Positions 47,150 through 57,950 of a stretch of 64,000 bases of DNA are shown piece by piece. The stretch covers positions 743,001 through 807,000 of the forward strand of contig JAMJFZ010001074.1 of the NCBI GenBank assembly GCA_026225945.1. Direction: 5' to 3'. This DNA is from Cricetomys ansorgei (taxonomy: Eukaryota; Chordata; Mammalia; Rodentia; Nesomyidae). How positions within the stretch are numbered: position 1 is the first letter of the stretch; the number at the start of each line of letters is the position of its first letter. The notes beneath the pieces were generated by a model that searched no databases, was not told where the DNA came from, and worked only from the letters and a program-made list of their open reading frames with translations. A program made the translations under genes and the position numbers.

Positions 47150-48035
47150 TGATTCACACTTTCCTTGCTGGCTAAGGATGTCGAATACTTTTTCACGTGT
47201 TTATCGTCCGTTTGTACTTTGCCGTTTGAGACTATTTGACTAATTTGCACACTTGTTGATTGATTTGAATGTCTAAGTTTTAAGTTATCTATACGTTCTA
47301 GAGATTAATTTCCTGTCGTGTGTACAGCTGGTAAGAGATTTTTCCCCCCCATTCCGTGGGCTTCCCTCTTGTTTTCCTTCGCTAGGCAGCAGTGGTTTAA
47401 TTTCGTGGTATCCCACTTAGCGCTTCTTGCTGTTATTTTCTGAGTGGCTGGCAACCTTTTCAGAAAGGCTTTGCCTATGCCTCTCACTTGAATTGTTTTG
47501 TCCTAGCAGTTTCAGAGTTTCGGGTCTTACATTAGTAAGGACTTTGATCCATTTTGAATTGATTTTTGGTCCAGGTGAGAGATAGGGATCTAGTTTCATT
47601 ACTCCGCATACAGATGTCCGGATTTTCCAGGATTAGTTGTTGAAGCGTGCGCGCATGCGCACACATGCACGCACGCACGCACGCACCACATACACAGCCT
47701 TTATCAAAGTTTGTTGCTATGATTATGTGAATTCATTTCTGCATTCTCTGTTCTATTGCCTTAGTCTGTGTGTATGTTTTCGTCACTCTGGCTCTGTAAT
47801 ATAACTAGAAATCGAGTATTATGGTATCTCCATCATTGTTTCTTTTTGCTCAGGATTGCTTTGCCTAGTCGTGGTCTTTTGTCCTTCCGTATGAAATTCT
47901 GGATTTTTTTCTAGTTCTGTGAAGACTGTGACTGTGTTTTGATGGAGACTGCGTTGAATCTGTAAGTTGCTTTCATAATACAGCATTTTTATACTGGTAA
48001 TTCTGCCGCTCCATGACCATGGGAGGTTAAAAAGA
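47150..48035 (-). mobile_element. L1 ORF2 3' fragment, antisense (broken)
   Basis: The minus strand gives L1 ORF2 C-terminal-type sequence in the 47417-47599 stretch ('LDPYLSPGPKINSKWIK' then 'VRPETLKLL'), with stops and frameshifts. Antisense nucleotide landmarks are 'gatccattttgaattgattt', 'ggtccaggtgagagataggg' and 'ctccatgaccatgggagg'. It is interrupted by an alternating purine-pyrimidine tract at 47645-47686. A dead element. Confidence 0.88.
47645..47686. repeat. 42-bp alternating purine-pyrimidine tract
   Basis: Strict alternation for 42 bases, mixing CG, TG, CA and AT steps, then a (CGCA)n run. Sequence class with Z-DNA potential; it lies inside the L1 fragment. Confidence 0.95.
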
Positions 48036-48505
48036 GCTTGTAAAATAATTCATAAAATTATCTAGAGATAGAGTAAGCGTCAATATTGTTTTAATTTAGG
48101 ATTAATAAATTGTTCAGTGGTAGAAATAACATACATTTGGGGTTTAGAATCTTGATTGATATTGTTTCCGAAGAGACCTATAGCATGTTAGAACTATATT
48201 GGTTTCCAACTCATTTTAATCAAAGATCATGCCACATAATTGCTTTTATCTTATTTTAATGGTGAGATCAAGCTGTCTTGTAAATGGATTTGTTTCTACA
48301 TGCGTAGCTGAGCTGTAGGTTTTTACTCTTCATATTTTCAACTAAAATCTAGCGTGTGTGTATCTCATTATGTTTATAATACAAACTGATTTTCTCTTCA
48401 TACAAATCATAATGACAGGAAATAGAAACAAAACACTAGCATAAGTTTTGTAATTATAAGATACGAGTCAAACAGTAAAAGAGAAATCAAATGTCAATTT
48501 AGTAG
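48036..48505. other. AT-rich unassigned sequence
   Basis: No feature recognised; left flank of an ERV1-like LTR. Confidence 0.4.
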
Positions 48506-49093
48506 TGTTGGACCTCAGAGATCCGAACCAGGACCCCCAGGGCCCAAACCGGGACGCCGCACCCCCACAGAGACTCACAGACAGGATATCGATGCAAACA
48601 GCAAGAGGATTTATTCCAGTATACTGGGGTCATTCCAACACGCAGGATAGAAGTGGCCCCAAGGAGCAAATGGTGAAGCTTTTTATTTACTGTTCAAGCG
48701 GTTGCTAGGCACAAACCAAGTTGGGACAAGTCGATTGGTCCCCAAATTGTTTTCCCACTTTGATAGGTAGGGGCCAGTTAACCTTTAAACTGATTGGTGC
48801 TGGCATATAGCAAGGTTGCCGGCTCCTAGAAAATGTAAACTTTAGGGTCTTAGTCAATGTGGGTGGGGGGAAGACTCTTAGCCCGAGGTCATGGGCTGTC
48901 TACGTGGGGAAACTCTTTTAGCCCAAGGCTGTCTTGTTTGTCTTAGAAATTGTTTTTCTTTAACTCTGGGAACTGTTCTGGGTCACACTGCCCCTGACTT
49001 GGGCCTATACAATTTTGGTGCTCTTAGAAGCCTGACTAAAGTTTGGCTGCTTAGCTGCTTTTTCTATCTTTTTATTTACTAGGGACCCCCACA
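48506..49093 (-). mobile_element. Solo LTR, ERV1-like
   Basis: 588 bp. On the minus strand it runs from TGTGGGGGTCCC to GGTCCAACA. A polyadenylation signal AATAAA lies at 48610-48615, with a C/G-rich R/U5-like stretch after it. Flanking 4-bp duplications GTAG (48502-48505, 49094-49097) fit class I (gamma-type) ERVs. No internal genes remain. Confidence 0.82.
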
Positions 49094-49209
49094 GTAGAAC
49101 TATAAAAACTTAGTTCCCAGAAGATTTTAGGATAAATGATAAATAAATGTAAATAACATCACAGTTAAAAAAGTGTTAGAATGGATTATAAATATCCCAT
49201 GCTCTAAAG

Positions 49210-49386
49210 CAGCAGTTCTCAACGGTGGGTCATGACCATTGATCTTAGGAACTGGGATACCACTCAGTATTACAATTACAGTGATGAAATAGCAACACAA
49301 TTAATCTTATGGTTGGGGATCAATCACTATGACATGAGGAACAACTACATTAAAGGATTCAACATTAGGAAGGTTGAGAACCACTG
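49210..49386. mobile_element. URR1-type hAT DNA transposon (non-autonomous)
   Basis: 177 bp with 14-bp terminal inverted repeats (cagcagttctcaac at the left, gttgagaaccactg at the right, two mismatches), as in the rodent URR1/Charlie group. It is flanked by perfect 8-bp duplications CTCTAAAG (49202-49209, 49387-49394), the size expected for hAT. It encodes no transposase. Confidence 0.93.
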
Positions 49387-49394
49387 CTCTAAAG

Positions 49395-49819
49395 TGTTAA
49401 AGTATTCTTTCAATCGCTTAATGAGAGTCCAGTGTTGAATTTTCGAATGCTCTTTATTAATCACAAACCATGTCAAATCTCAGGGAATTCTATACCCGGG
49501 CAGCTAGGCAGAGAGCTCACTCCAAGGCTTCCTCACCCCATGCTCTCCACTTGGTTCTCCTCCTGCTCACTAGCTTCTTCCTGTGTCTCCCCCTCTGCCC
49601 TTGCCCTAGTTCTTTTTTATTCCAAATCCTCTCTGTCTCCACCCAGCCTTCCAATCTACAATTGAATGGAACCTTCATCTGCCTTAAGGCTAAGGAATGT
49701 CCTATTCATGTGGAGAGCTGGATAGCCACTCCTTTGTTTACTGGTAGGATGTGAGTCCTTCACAGTGCTACAAGGATAGTTTACTGGAACATAATCCATA
49801 ACTAAAATCTCCCACAACA
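49395..49819 (-). mobile_element. Solo LTR, ERV2-like (copy B)
   Basis: 425 bp. The minus-strand reading starts TGTTGTGGGAG, and AATAAA lies at 49453-49458. Perfect 6-bp duplications CTAAAG (49389-49394, 49820-49825) bracket it, and the left duplication is part of the URR1 target-site duplication. Closely similar to copy A at 35383-35810, but with a different target site, so a separate insertion. Confidence 0.92.
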
Positions 49820-49919
49820 CTAAAGACTATAATTCTCTGGAATAAATACAGCTAAGTCATTCCTTATTTTCGTGCACTTAGTATTTCAAATAAGAATTCT
49901 TTAAAAATAGCTATTTTCA

Positions 49920-50036
49920 GGCACGGTGGTGCATTTCATTAGACCCAGCATTTGGGGTGGGGGATCAGAAGCAGGTGGATCTCCATGAGTTCAAAGCTAA
50001 CCTGGTCTACATAGTGAGACTGTTTCAAAAAATCAA
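49920..50036 (+). mobile_element. B1 SINE
   Basis: 'caggcacggtggtgcatttc', 'gagttcaaagctaacctggt' and 'ctacatagtgagactgtttc'. Its A-rich tail merges into a GATA repeat. Confidence 0.88.
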
Positions 50037-50142
50037 AATAGATAGATGATAGATAGAGAGATGGATAGATAGACAGATAGATAGATGATAGATAGATAGA
50101 TAGATAGATAGATAAATAGATACATGATAGGTAGATAGATGT
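50037..50142. repeat. (GATA)n microsatellite
   Basis: Interrupted GATA/GATAGATG units grown from the B1 tail. Confidence 0.95.
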
Positions 50143-50267
50143 AGGTATCAGTGATTTTGTGCCTCTAGGACTTCCTTTCATGTTAAACCTGCCTGACCGT
50201 TTATAAGAATAAAGGCAGTTCAAATAAAAGAAATTCATTTAAATATGAATGTTTCTCTTGAAACATA

Positions 50268-50530
50268 GTTCAACAAATACTTGTTTATTGACTTTATTAC
50301 AGAAATACATACATGAATAAAATATAGATTCTATCCTCAGATATTCCTGTCAAGTAGGGGATCACAGCTCAGATCCACAAACAGTTACAATGCAATGTGA
50401 CCAGCGCAGTTATAGATAATGAATAAGCTAGGGCAGTGAGTGAGGAGGACTTTGACTCTATTCTTGACCACAAAGGCTTCCATCACAGGTGATGTGAACA
50501 CTCTGGACTTGGAAGGATGACTGCCACGTA
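50268..50530 (+). mobile_element. Possible ancient L2-type relic
   Basis: 'caacaaatacttgtttattg' at the start and 'gggcagtgagtgaggaggac' later follow the layout of a mammalian L2-type consensus. Weak. Confidence 0.4.
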
Positions 50531-50572
50531 CCATAAAAGTAAGGAAGAGTAGGCGTCTTCTATCTTATTCAT

Positions 50573-50668
50573 TTGTGTGTGTGTGTGTATTGGAATATGT
50601 ATGTCATGGTGTGTGTGTGTGTGTGTTGGTATATGTATGTCATGATGTGTGTGTTGGTATATGTATGT

Positions 50669-50710
<42 letters not shown>

Positions 50711-50712
50711 GG
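50573..50712. repeat. Compound (TG)n minisatellite-like repeat
   Basis: Blocks of TG separated by a recurring 'ttggtatatgtatgtcatg' unit, giving a higher-order repeat of roughly 40-50 bp. Open frames here are low-complexity artefacts. Confidence 0.93.
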
Positions 50713-50734
50713 TATATTTATACCATGGTGTGTG

Positions 50735-50870
50735 TCTATAGACGTCAAAGGAAAACTTCATGGACTCGATTCTCTTCCTCTTCCTGTGGATTCTGGGGAT
50801 TAAACTTGAACTCAGGTTGTCAGGATTGCATAGCAAGAACTTTACCAGTGCCGAGTCCTCTCACTGTCCT
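50735..50870 (-). mobile_element. B4-type SINE fragment, antisense
   Basis: 'ctggggattaaacttgaact', 'caggttgtcaggattgcata' and 'gcaagaactttaccagtgcc', in antisense order; the TG repeat to the left is its expanded tail. Confidence 0.7.
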
Positions 50871-51039
50871 TCTTATTTTCTTTTTAATATAAAAATATGC
50901 TTTATCCTTGCATTAAAACTACACATTAGATGTTGCTTTTTCTCACTCTCTATCCATAAATACGATATACTATAATTTCACAGTAACTTTTTTCAAAGAG
51001 CTAATAATTAAAGCCCTGAAAAGGACCCACTTGACTGTA

Positions 51040-51385
51040 TGTGTTAGTTGTCTTTTGCTCTGAAAAATAGCTGAGATAACCTTCAAGGATGAAGGATTTA
51101 TTTTAGTTCCTATTCTAGACCACGGTTGTTTGGCCCCGTATGCCACCCTTGTATTGCATAGCAAGGAGATCAGCTTATCCCATAGTGGCCTGGAGGCAAA
51201 GAAGAGAAGAAGAAGAAAAGACCAGACTAAATCCCCTTAAAGGACACACCTCCAGTGACCCCAATCTTTTCATGAGGCCCCCTCTCCTAAAGATTACACC
51301 ATCTTCCAACAGGAGCACAGGCTGGGGAACCGAGCCTTCAACACATTGGACTGTTGGGAGAGACTCTGATTCAAACTCTTGCACC
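51040..51385 (-). mobile_element. MaLR (ORR1/MT-like) LTR, antisense
   Basis: Antisense: starts 'tgtgttagttgtcttttgct', contains 'gaaggatttattttagttcc', then 'ggacacacctccagtgaccc' and ends near 'gactctgattcaaa'. Diverged. Confidence 0.65.
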
Positions 51386-51567
51386 TCGGCATAAAGATCA
51401 GTTACTATAAAGAATTTTGATTAATAAAATAGACTTTAGAATCTGTATATTTGCAGTTCCATCAAGAAGTTGGTCAAAACTAAGGGCCCTCTTATCTTGA
51501 ACACCACCATGTACCCCACAGCGACAAGGGAAATGAGGGCATGGATTCTTACCCAGATGCCGAGGTT

Positions 51568-51735
51568 TCAGCTCAGGCTCCACTGTTTACTTTCTGTGTT
51601 ATCTTGGGCAGTCACTTAACCTCTTTGCCCTTTGGTTTCCTGTCTGTAAATAGGAACGATAAAATTAGCAGTACATGCTCTGGACAGTGATTGGTAAGAG
51701 TAAATGAGCTAGCAAAACAGTAGTAGTGCTTTCAA
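51568..51735 (+). mobile_element. MIR element
   Basis: Sense MIR core is clear: 'ttatcttgggcagtcactta', 'acctctttgccctttggttt', 'cctgtctgtaaataggaacg', 'gtaagagtaaatgag'. Confidence 0.9.
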
Positions 51736-52009
51736 TTGCTATTAAATGTTAGATATTTTTATTTCCTTGAAATATTTAAATTATAGGATAAATGACAAAT
51801 GCCTAGTTCAACTACAGCTGATAGCTGATTCAAAATCAACCTGCTTTATCTAAGGAACTGATTTTTCCTTGAGAAAGGTACTAAGAAGAAATTCCAGGGC
51901 TATTACCTTGGTCTCCATCTGATGATCCTAAGTATGAGTTGAATCTATTCCACCTGAAACAGGAAACAAGGTGGGTGAATCAAGAGGAAGAGAGATCCCA
52001 CCTGTCTCC

Positions 52010-52440
52010 TTCTGTTCTCTGTTGCTATATAAAATACCGGAGGCTTGTATTTTATAAAGAAAAGTTGTTTACTTAGCTCACGATGTTGGAGGCTTAGAAA
52101 TCAAGATTGCACAGTCCCATCCTCTTGACTTTGGTGAGGACCTTCTAACTATATCAAAATATTGTAAATGGCATTGTATGGCAGAAGTGTATACCAAGAG
52201 GTTGAGAGACTGATCTTACTTTTTAATAATATCTATTTTTGTGGGGTTAGGTCAGCCCATGAGATCTGACCCACTCCCGTGAGACAACATTTGTCCATTC
52301 ATGAGAGTGAAGTCCCCATGGCTTAATTACCTTCAACTAGTCTCTAGCTTTTAAAGATACCACTTCTTCAAACCTACCACACTGAGGATCAAACTTTAAT
52401 CACATAGACCTTTGAGGGACAAAACATATCCAGGCTATGT
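52010..52440 (-). mobile_element. MLT1-type MaLR LTR, antisense
   Basis: Antisense order: 'ctctgttgctatataaaata', 'cgatgttggaggcttagaaa', 'ttcatgagagtgaagtcccc', 'aattaccttcaa'. An ancient placental-mammal LTR relic. Confidence 0.75.
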
Positions 52441-52604
52441 ACACTCTTTTGCCTGGACAAATGAAGGGGTTGTTTTACGAGTTCACCTCATACTGGAAGG
52501 TAAGTTTCCCACATAGGATCTAAAGTAGGAGCCAGTTAAATTCCAGTGTCTTCTTCCAGGAGGATGGAAGGTGAACAGAGTGAATGTGAAAGCAGTTAGC
52601 AGGA

Positions 52605-52890
52605 CTGGGGAGTTGGCTCGACTAGAAGTGCTTGTCCTGCAAACGTAACGACCTGAATTTGCTCCACAGCTTCCATGTAAAGAAGCCAGATGTGGTGGCA
52701 CTGGCACGTACCTGGAATTCCAGTGCGGGGAAGGTGGAGACAGGGGGATCCCAGGGATCGCTGGTCAGCCAGTCTAGTCAAATTGGTGACCTCAGCTCAG
52801 TGAGAGACCTTGTCTCAAAAGGTAAGATGGAGAGGCAATTGAAGAATGATAGTATCAACCTCTGATCTTTACATGCACACACACACACAC
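52605..52890 (+). mobile_element. B4-type SINE
   Basis: 'gggagttggctcgactagaa', 'agccagatgtggtggcactg', 'ggtggagacagggggatccc', 'gtgagagaccttgtctcaaa', then a CA tail. Confidence 0.88.
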
Positions 52891-54727
52891 AAGTTTATCA
52901 AAGCAAAACACTTCCATAAAGAAACAAATCTCAGGTTTAGAATCCTGAAACATTTAGCTATCCAAGTAGCAAAAGCAAAATGCCTGGCAGGATTCTCCAG
53001 GAGACATGTTACCACCGTGCCGAGGTGCCTGGTCACTGATCCCGAGGCCTTGCTAACTTGGATGATTTGATGGCATCATAAGAATGCTTTTAAGTTGCAC
53101 TCCTATAAATATTTTCAACTTAATTTAGACCACCAATGTATCAATAAATAGGGCGGGCCAGTTCTGAGCCACAGATAGCTATCTGTGGGCATAGTACACT
53201 CCTGCTTCTTGGGTCCTATTTTAGAATGGGATTAATAGCCTGGATTACCTTAGAGTCTAGGCTGTGATACCTACTTTATTAAGGACTTCTGGTGTGTTTC
53301 CCTGTTTTGCCTTCAAATCATTATGTCCTATTACTTTGCATAGGCGGGAACAGGGACACCGAGTCATACCTGAGCCTCATAAATTTATCCAGGAGGCTAC
53401 AGAGCCCCTGCCAATATCTGACTTATGTCCACAGTTCCTATCTCTCACCCTTCACTACAAGCTTTGTTCCCCGAAGGCAAGAACTGGTTTTCTGTTATGA
53501 GGAGGCGGCAAGAGATGGAACAGATTGAAAGGGAACACACTTAGGCAACCTTTTCCAAAAGTTTGGGTGCTTGACTGTTTTTGTTTCTCTTCAACACTGT
53601 TGTTTCTCCTGAGATTCACACTACAAGCTTAATAGAGATATGGATTTTATTATAACATTTTCTACTTACAGAATGAGATTTGATCATCGTATCTTGACGA
53701 TGGTCCCTGGTCTCCTAATATCTGACTGCCATGATGCTGGGCCCATCTCCTCTCCATTCCCTGCATCCCTGTTGCTAGATAATATATGCCACAGAAGTGA
53801 TTTTAAATTTGTCAGTAGCTGCATTTTACCGGTGAGAAGAAACAGACAAAATAATTTTAGTAATATGTTTTATTTAACTATATGCCCAAGATGTTATTTC
53901 AGTGTTTACCCAGAATCCCTTAGGAGCAGGATTTTGAGGCAGGTTAACTGCAGCAAGTGCTGGGTGATAAGTCAGGGTGTCTGACTGTCATATAACATTA
54001 GAGGAAGCCATCCTGCTGCCCAAATAGGTACCAGTCTGTTCACTCTTTCACTGCTCAGCAATGGCCTTCTCAGACCTTCTTCAGAGGTCCTGGGGATACA
54101 ACAATGATGCTAGGAACACTCTGGCCGGTGTATCCTTACAATGTGGGTTTGAACGGATTGACTATCACGACTTCTCACCTCTAAAGACTTCCCTTAAGTT
54201 ATAGTGGTAACCAGCCTGACCTTGAAATTCACGTTTAACCCTGGCTTGTTAGGGACAGGGTTTTTAGGTAAGTAACTGCAGTGTGTGCTGGGTTATAAGT
54301 CAGCCTGTTTGGTTGTCAATGACATTACAGCTTTAAAGATCATGCAGTCCAGTGATTTTATTCTCCCGGCCGTGGACATGGAATCTTGAGAAGCAAAGAA
54401 CTACCCCAGAGTCACACAGCCTAGGACCATCTGTGCAGAATTAGAAACTAGGTCTTACTGTGTCCCTGCCAGTGAACACGCTGTGAGGTAATATGAGGTG
54501 CTGGAAGAAGCACCCCACTAAGGAGAGAGTCTTCTAAAGTGTTGCTTGAAACTAGTCATCTCTGGACCAATAGTCTTCAACTATAGATTTGGAGTTGATC
54601 TAGAATTATCAATATCTTAGTCATTAGCATACATGAATCTGCTGAACACTTAAATTGGAGCTAGTCCAAATGATCAAAACTAGATGGGAATTCAGGGACC
54701 TAGTACTTCAATGGGAATATAAAATAT
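52891..54727. other. Mostly unique; GATA palindrome and a MIR-like patch
   Basis: A perfect 20-bp palindrome containing two GATA cores lies at 53169-53188. At about 54320-54470 there is a MIR-like antisense order ('gtcacacagcctaggaccat', 'actaggtcttactgtgtcc'). No exon recognised. Confidence 0.4.
53169..53188. promoter_or_regulatory. 20-bp perfect palindrome with inverted GATA cores
   Basis: CCACAGATAGCTATCTGTGG reads the same on both strands and contains AGATAG and CTATCT, inverted GATA-factor cores. Possible binding site; function is inferred from sequence alone. Confidence 0.4.
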
Positions 54728-54741
54728 CTCATTACACACTT

Positions 54742-54901
54742 CTTTTTTCTTCTTTTTGGTTTTTCGAGACAGGGTTTCTCTGTTGTAACTCTGGCTGTCC
54801 TGGAACTCACTCTGTAGACCAGGCTGGCCTTAAACTTACTGAGATCTGCCGTCTCTGCGCGCTGGGTACTGGGATTAAAGGCATGTGCCACCATCACCTA
54901 G
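54742..54901 (-). mobile_element. B1 SINE, antisense, with perfect 14-bp duplication
   Basis: Full-length B1 on the minus strand ('ggtttttcgagacagggttt', 'ctgttgtaactctggctgtc', 'gaactcactctgtagaccag'). Flanking CTCATTACACACTT copies (54728-54741, 54902-54915) are identical, as expected for a recent L1-mediated insertion. Belongs to the gttacaa-motif group. Confidence 0.97.
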
Positions 54902-55059
54902 CTCATTACACACTTCCAGTATTACACATTGAAATAACAACTTGGACATATTGGGTTAAATGAAGCATTGTTTTATCTGTTTATTTTCTTTTTAAATGCA
55001 GTTACTAACAACTTTATTATTATTGGAATACATGTATGTAATGTGAGTATGTGTACACT

Positions 55060-55670
55060 TGTTTTTGCCAGTGTGTGTGGGTGTATATGCACATATGTGT
55101 GGAGACCGGGGATTATTGGGTGTCTCCCTTGATTGCTAACTACTGTCTGAAAAAATAGTTTTCAATTAAAATTAAAATTAAAAAAAATAGATTTATTTTC
55201 TGTGTCTGAATCTTTTGCCTGCATGTATGCATATGTACCATGTGTGTGCCTGGTGCTCTTGGAGGTCCAAAGAGTGTGTCAGATACCCTGGAACTGGAGT
55301 TACACGGATGGTTGTGAGATGCCATGTGGGTGTTGGGAAACAAACCCAGGTCCTGTGCAAGAGTGACAAGTGCTCTTAACAGCTAAGTCAACTCTCCAGC
55401 TCTTACCCTAGTCTTCTGAGACAAGGTCTCTCAGTGACCCCAGAAAGCACACATTTGGCTAGAGTCACTGGCCTGAGAGCCCCAGGGATCCTCCTGTCTC
55501 CCCCAGAACTGGGATTGCAGGTTAGCACATCATGATGCTTGTTTTTTGTTTTACTTTGTTTGTTTTGATTTTTGGGGTTTATTTTAGCTTTGTTTCTTGT
55601 TTTGTTTGTTTGTTTTTATCAAACTCAGGCCTTCATGTGGGGGCAGCAAGCACTGTACAGACTGCACCGT
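55060..55670 (-). mobile_element. B4-type SINE, antisense, split by a B3
   Basis: The left piece (55075-55140) has 'tgtggagaccggggattatt' and 'ccttgattgctaacta'. The right piece (55403-55670) has 'gagacaaggtctctcagtga', 'ccccagggatcctcctgtct' and 'aaactcaggccttcatgtgg'. An antisense B3 lies between. Confidence 0.72.
55165..55402 (-). mobile_element. B3 SINE, antisense, nested
   Basis: 'ttttgcctgcatgtatgcat', 'gtgtgcctggtgctcttgga', 'aaacccaggtcctgtgcaag' and 'caactctccagctc', in antisense order, inserted in the B4-type element. Confidence 0.92.
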
Positions 55671-55872
55671 GAAGACGGAGCCCTATTAATAACTGTAAAA
55701 TCAACTGTATGGCTTACACTGTTTTTCTACGGGAGCTTGGTGACTAGACTCTTTCAGATCAGGGATCAGCATACTTTTCCCCAAAAGGGAAGTGTGGTCC
55801 ATATGGCCTATGTTGCAACTTCTCAGTTCTGCCCTTGTAGCACAAAAGCAACCATAGATGAGTGTGCGTGTG

Positions 55873-55889
55873 GATGTGTGGATGTGTGC

Positions 55890-55924
<35 letters not shown>
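55873..55924. repeat. (TG)n microsatellite
   Basis: About 15 TG units preceded by related GTGGATG units. Confidence 0.93.
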
Positions 55925-55927
<3 letters not shown>

Positions 55928-57950
55928 CGTGCGAGTGTAGTGTAGCATGACTCTGACCGTGATGGTGTGAAGTAAGACAGGGAAGAGGAAAGGCACCAGA
56001 TGGGAAGGTGTCTGTGCACCAAGAGCACACCCGGGTGCTATGATTATATCTTTAGACAGGCACTCTAATGGCTATTCTGAAGGTCAAAGCCTGCTCCCTT
56101 GGGGCTGATCCTGAGTGGAGTACCAGCTGTGGAGATCAGCCACCTGGCAGTGTTCGGGGAGGCCCCAGAGAGCCACAGCCACAGAAGTGATGAGTGGACA
56201 CTCTCTGGGTAACTAGATCTGTGTTGCATCACAGGCTGCAAACAGCCCAGTGCTGGCCACCACTGAGTCTTTGCCGTCTTAGCAGGCACTGTCAGCAGGA
56301 CTCTGGCTGAAGCAGACAAGAAGTAAAAGGAAAGAGCAAAGCCAATGAGATTGTTCAGAGAGTAGGGCAAAAACTGAGGTTTATAGAGTAATAAACCGCT
56401 AATCAAGCCTTAGGGACTCTCAGAGATGCCGGGCTGGAGCCTGCCGAGGACTCATAGGCGGAGTTCTGACATTCTTGCTCCAAAAATTTCACTGAGTCTC
56501 TTTTATAAATGGAACTTTAAGAAAATTGTGTGGATTATAATGATATGCTTTTGTTTAAAATTCTAAGTTCACATGAGGTAATGTGTGAACAAATGAGAGA
56601 CAGAGGAAGGAAAAAAAAAAGGCAAACAAGGAAGAATAATGGGAACACGACTGTAGGGAGCACAGGCGGAGAGCAGGGGCACCTAGATGACTGATGTTTG
56701 GGCCCTACGCCTGGAGATTTACTCGGAACCCAGTGGCTGCCAAAGATGGCCGGGTGCACAGCCCGCGAAGTGCCGCTGGTCTGGCTTGCTGGTCTGGCTT
56801 GCTAGAGATCAAAGTGATGCCTTGTGGATTTGTGGCTCGTGAGACGATGCTCAAGAGACAGTGAACGGCAACACGGGGTCCAAAATAATTCCACGCATAC
56901 TCGATGTGGTCGTTATCGCTACCTGAAGGGCAGCAGCATTCCAGAGCCGCATGCATTTGTCCCACGTGACCTAACTCAGGCAGAGTTCCCAGGAGACACG
57001 TTTGTTTTGTGTAGCCATCAACTCCTAGGATCTTGGTACCTGATTGCCAGTCAACCCAGAAAGGAGAATGCTGCTCATAAGCCTGTTTTAGATTTTTCTG
57101 CAACACCCCCCACCCCCCCACCCCTCCTGCCGTCCGCCCCCTTTTTTTCCCTGGCAAAGCTAGATCTACCATAAAATAGTTAATGGCGGCTATAGAAGAT
57201 GAAAAGGAATTAACAACAGCAGCACCTCACCTTTTTAGAGTGGGAGGATTATAAATTGACATTTCTCTCCTTTTTTAACTCAAGAAGAGAAAGTATGAAA
57301 CCATTTCCAAAGACTCAGCCTACCTAGCCATCTTATTTAACGCTGCAGTCTCTGCTTTCTTGTAGCTGTATGCTGCTGTGTGGGCTCAGCAAGAGAGAGA
57401 AGGAGGCATTTTCACATACTCAAACCCTGCCAGTCCTCAGCAGAGGGAACCACCCTCACTGCCAGTGCCAATACTCACAGTGGAACCCGGGAGCTCTGAG
57501 CTCAGGTGTTTTTATTGATTCAGCACTCCCTTGGGTGCAGATCATAAGCAATCAAACACCCCCCCCACCCTAGACAAATCCAACACCTGCAGACGATACA
57601 AATGCCAAGAACCTAGGCGGCCCCTTACCAAGCAGTGCATAAGACACTTTCAAACGTAGCTAAAAATATACTTCCCCAACACTTTCTGTTCTTCCCGCGT
57701 AACATCTCACCTTTACCCATACTGCATCACTGGCAGTTTTGCCGCAGGAATTTGAGTGCCACGGGACAGGCTGCTGTACATTTTACTCCATTGTATTCTC
57801 AGTGTCTAGCACTAGTAGAGGTGCAATGGATGCTTGTACATCTTGAACACATTATCTAAAAGCCTTCCTGTTAGTTTAACATGTTTCAAACATATTTTAG
57901 AAGAAGCAGAAGGAATGATGACTGATAGCCCTTTAAGAGTCGGTCTTATA
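55925..57950. other. Mostly unassigned; possible L2 tail at 57.7 kb
   Basis: A region of 155 codons open on the minus strand (56705-57172) overlaps 116 open codons on the plus strand; neither is recognised. A short tandem 'tggtctggcttgc' duplication lies at about 56778-56803. At 57690-57860 there is an L2 3'-end-like stretch ('gtattctcagtgtctagcac'). Confidence 0.35.

Noticed and set aside
50483..50836. 117-codon open frame rich in Thr-His
   Set aside because: It is translation of the TG/CA repeat.
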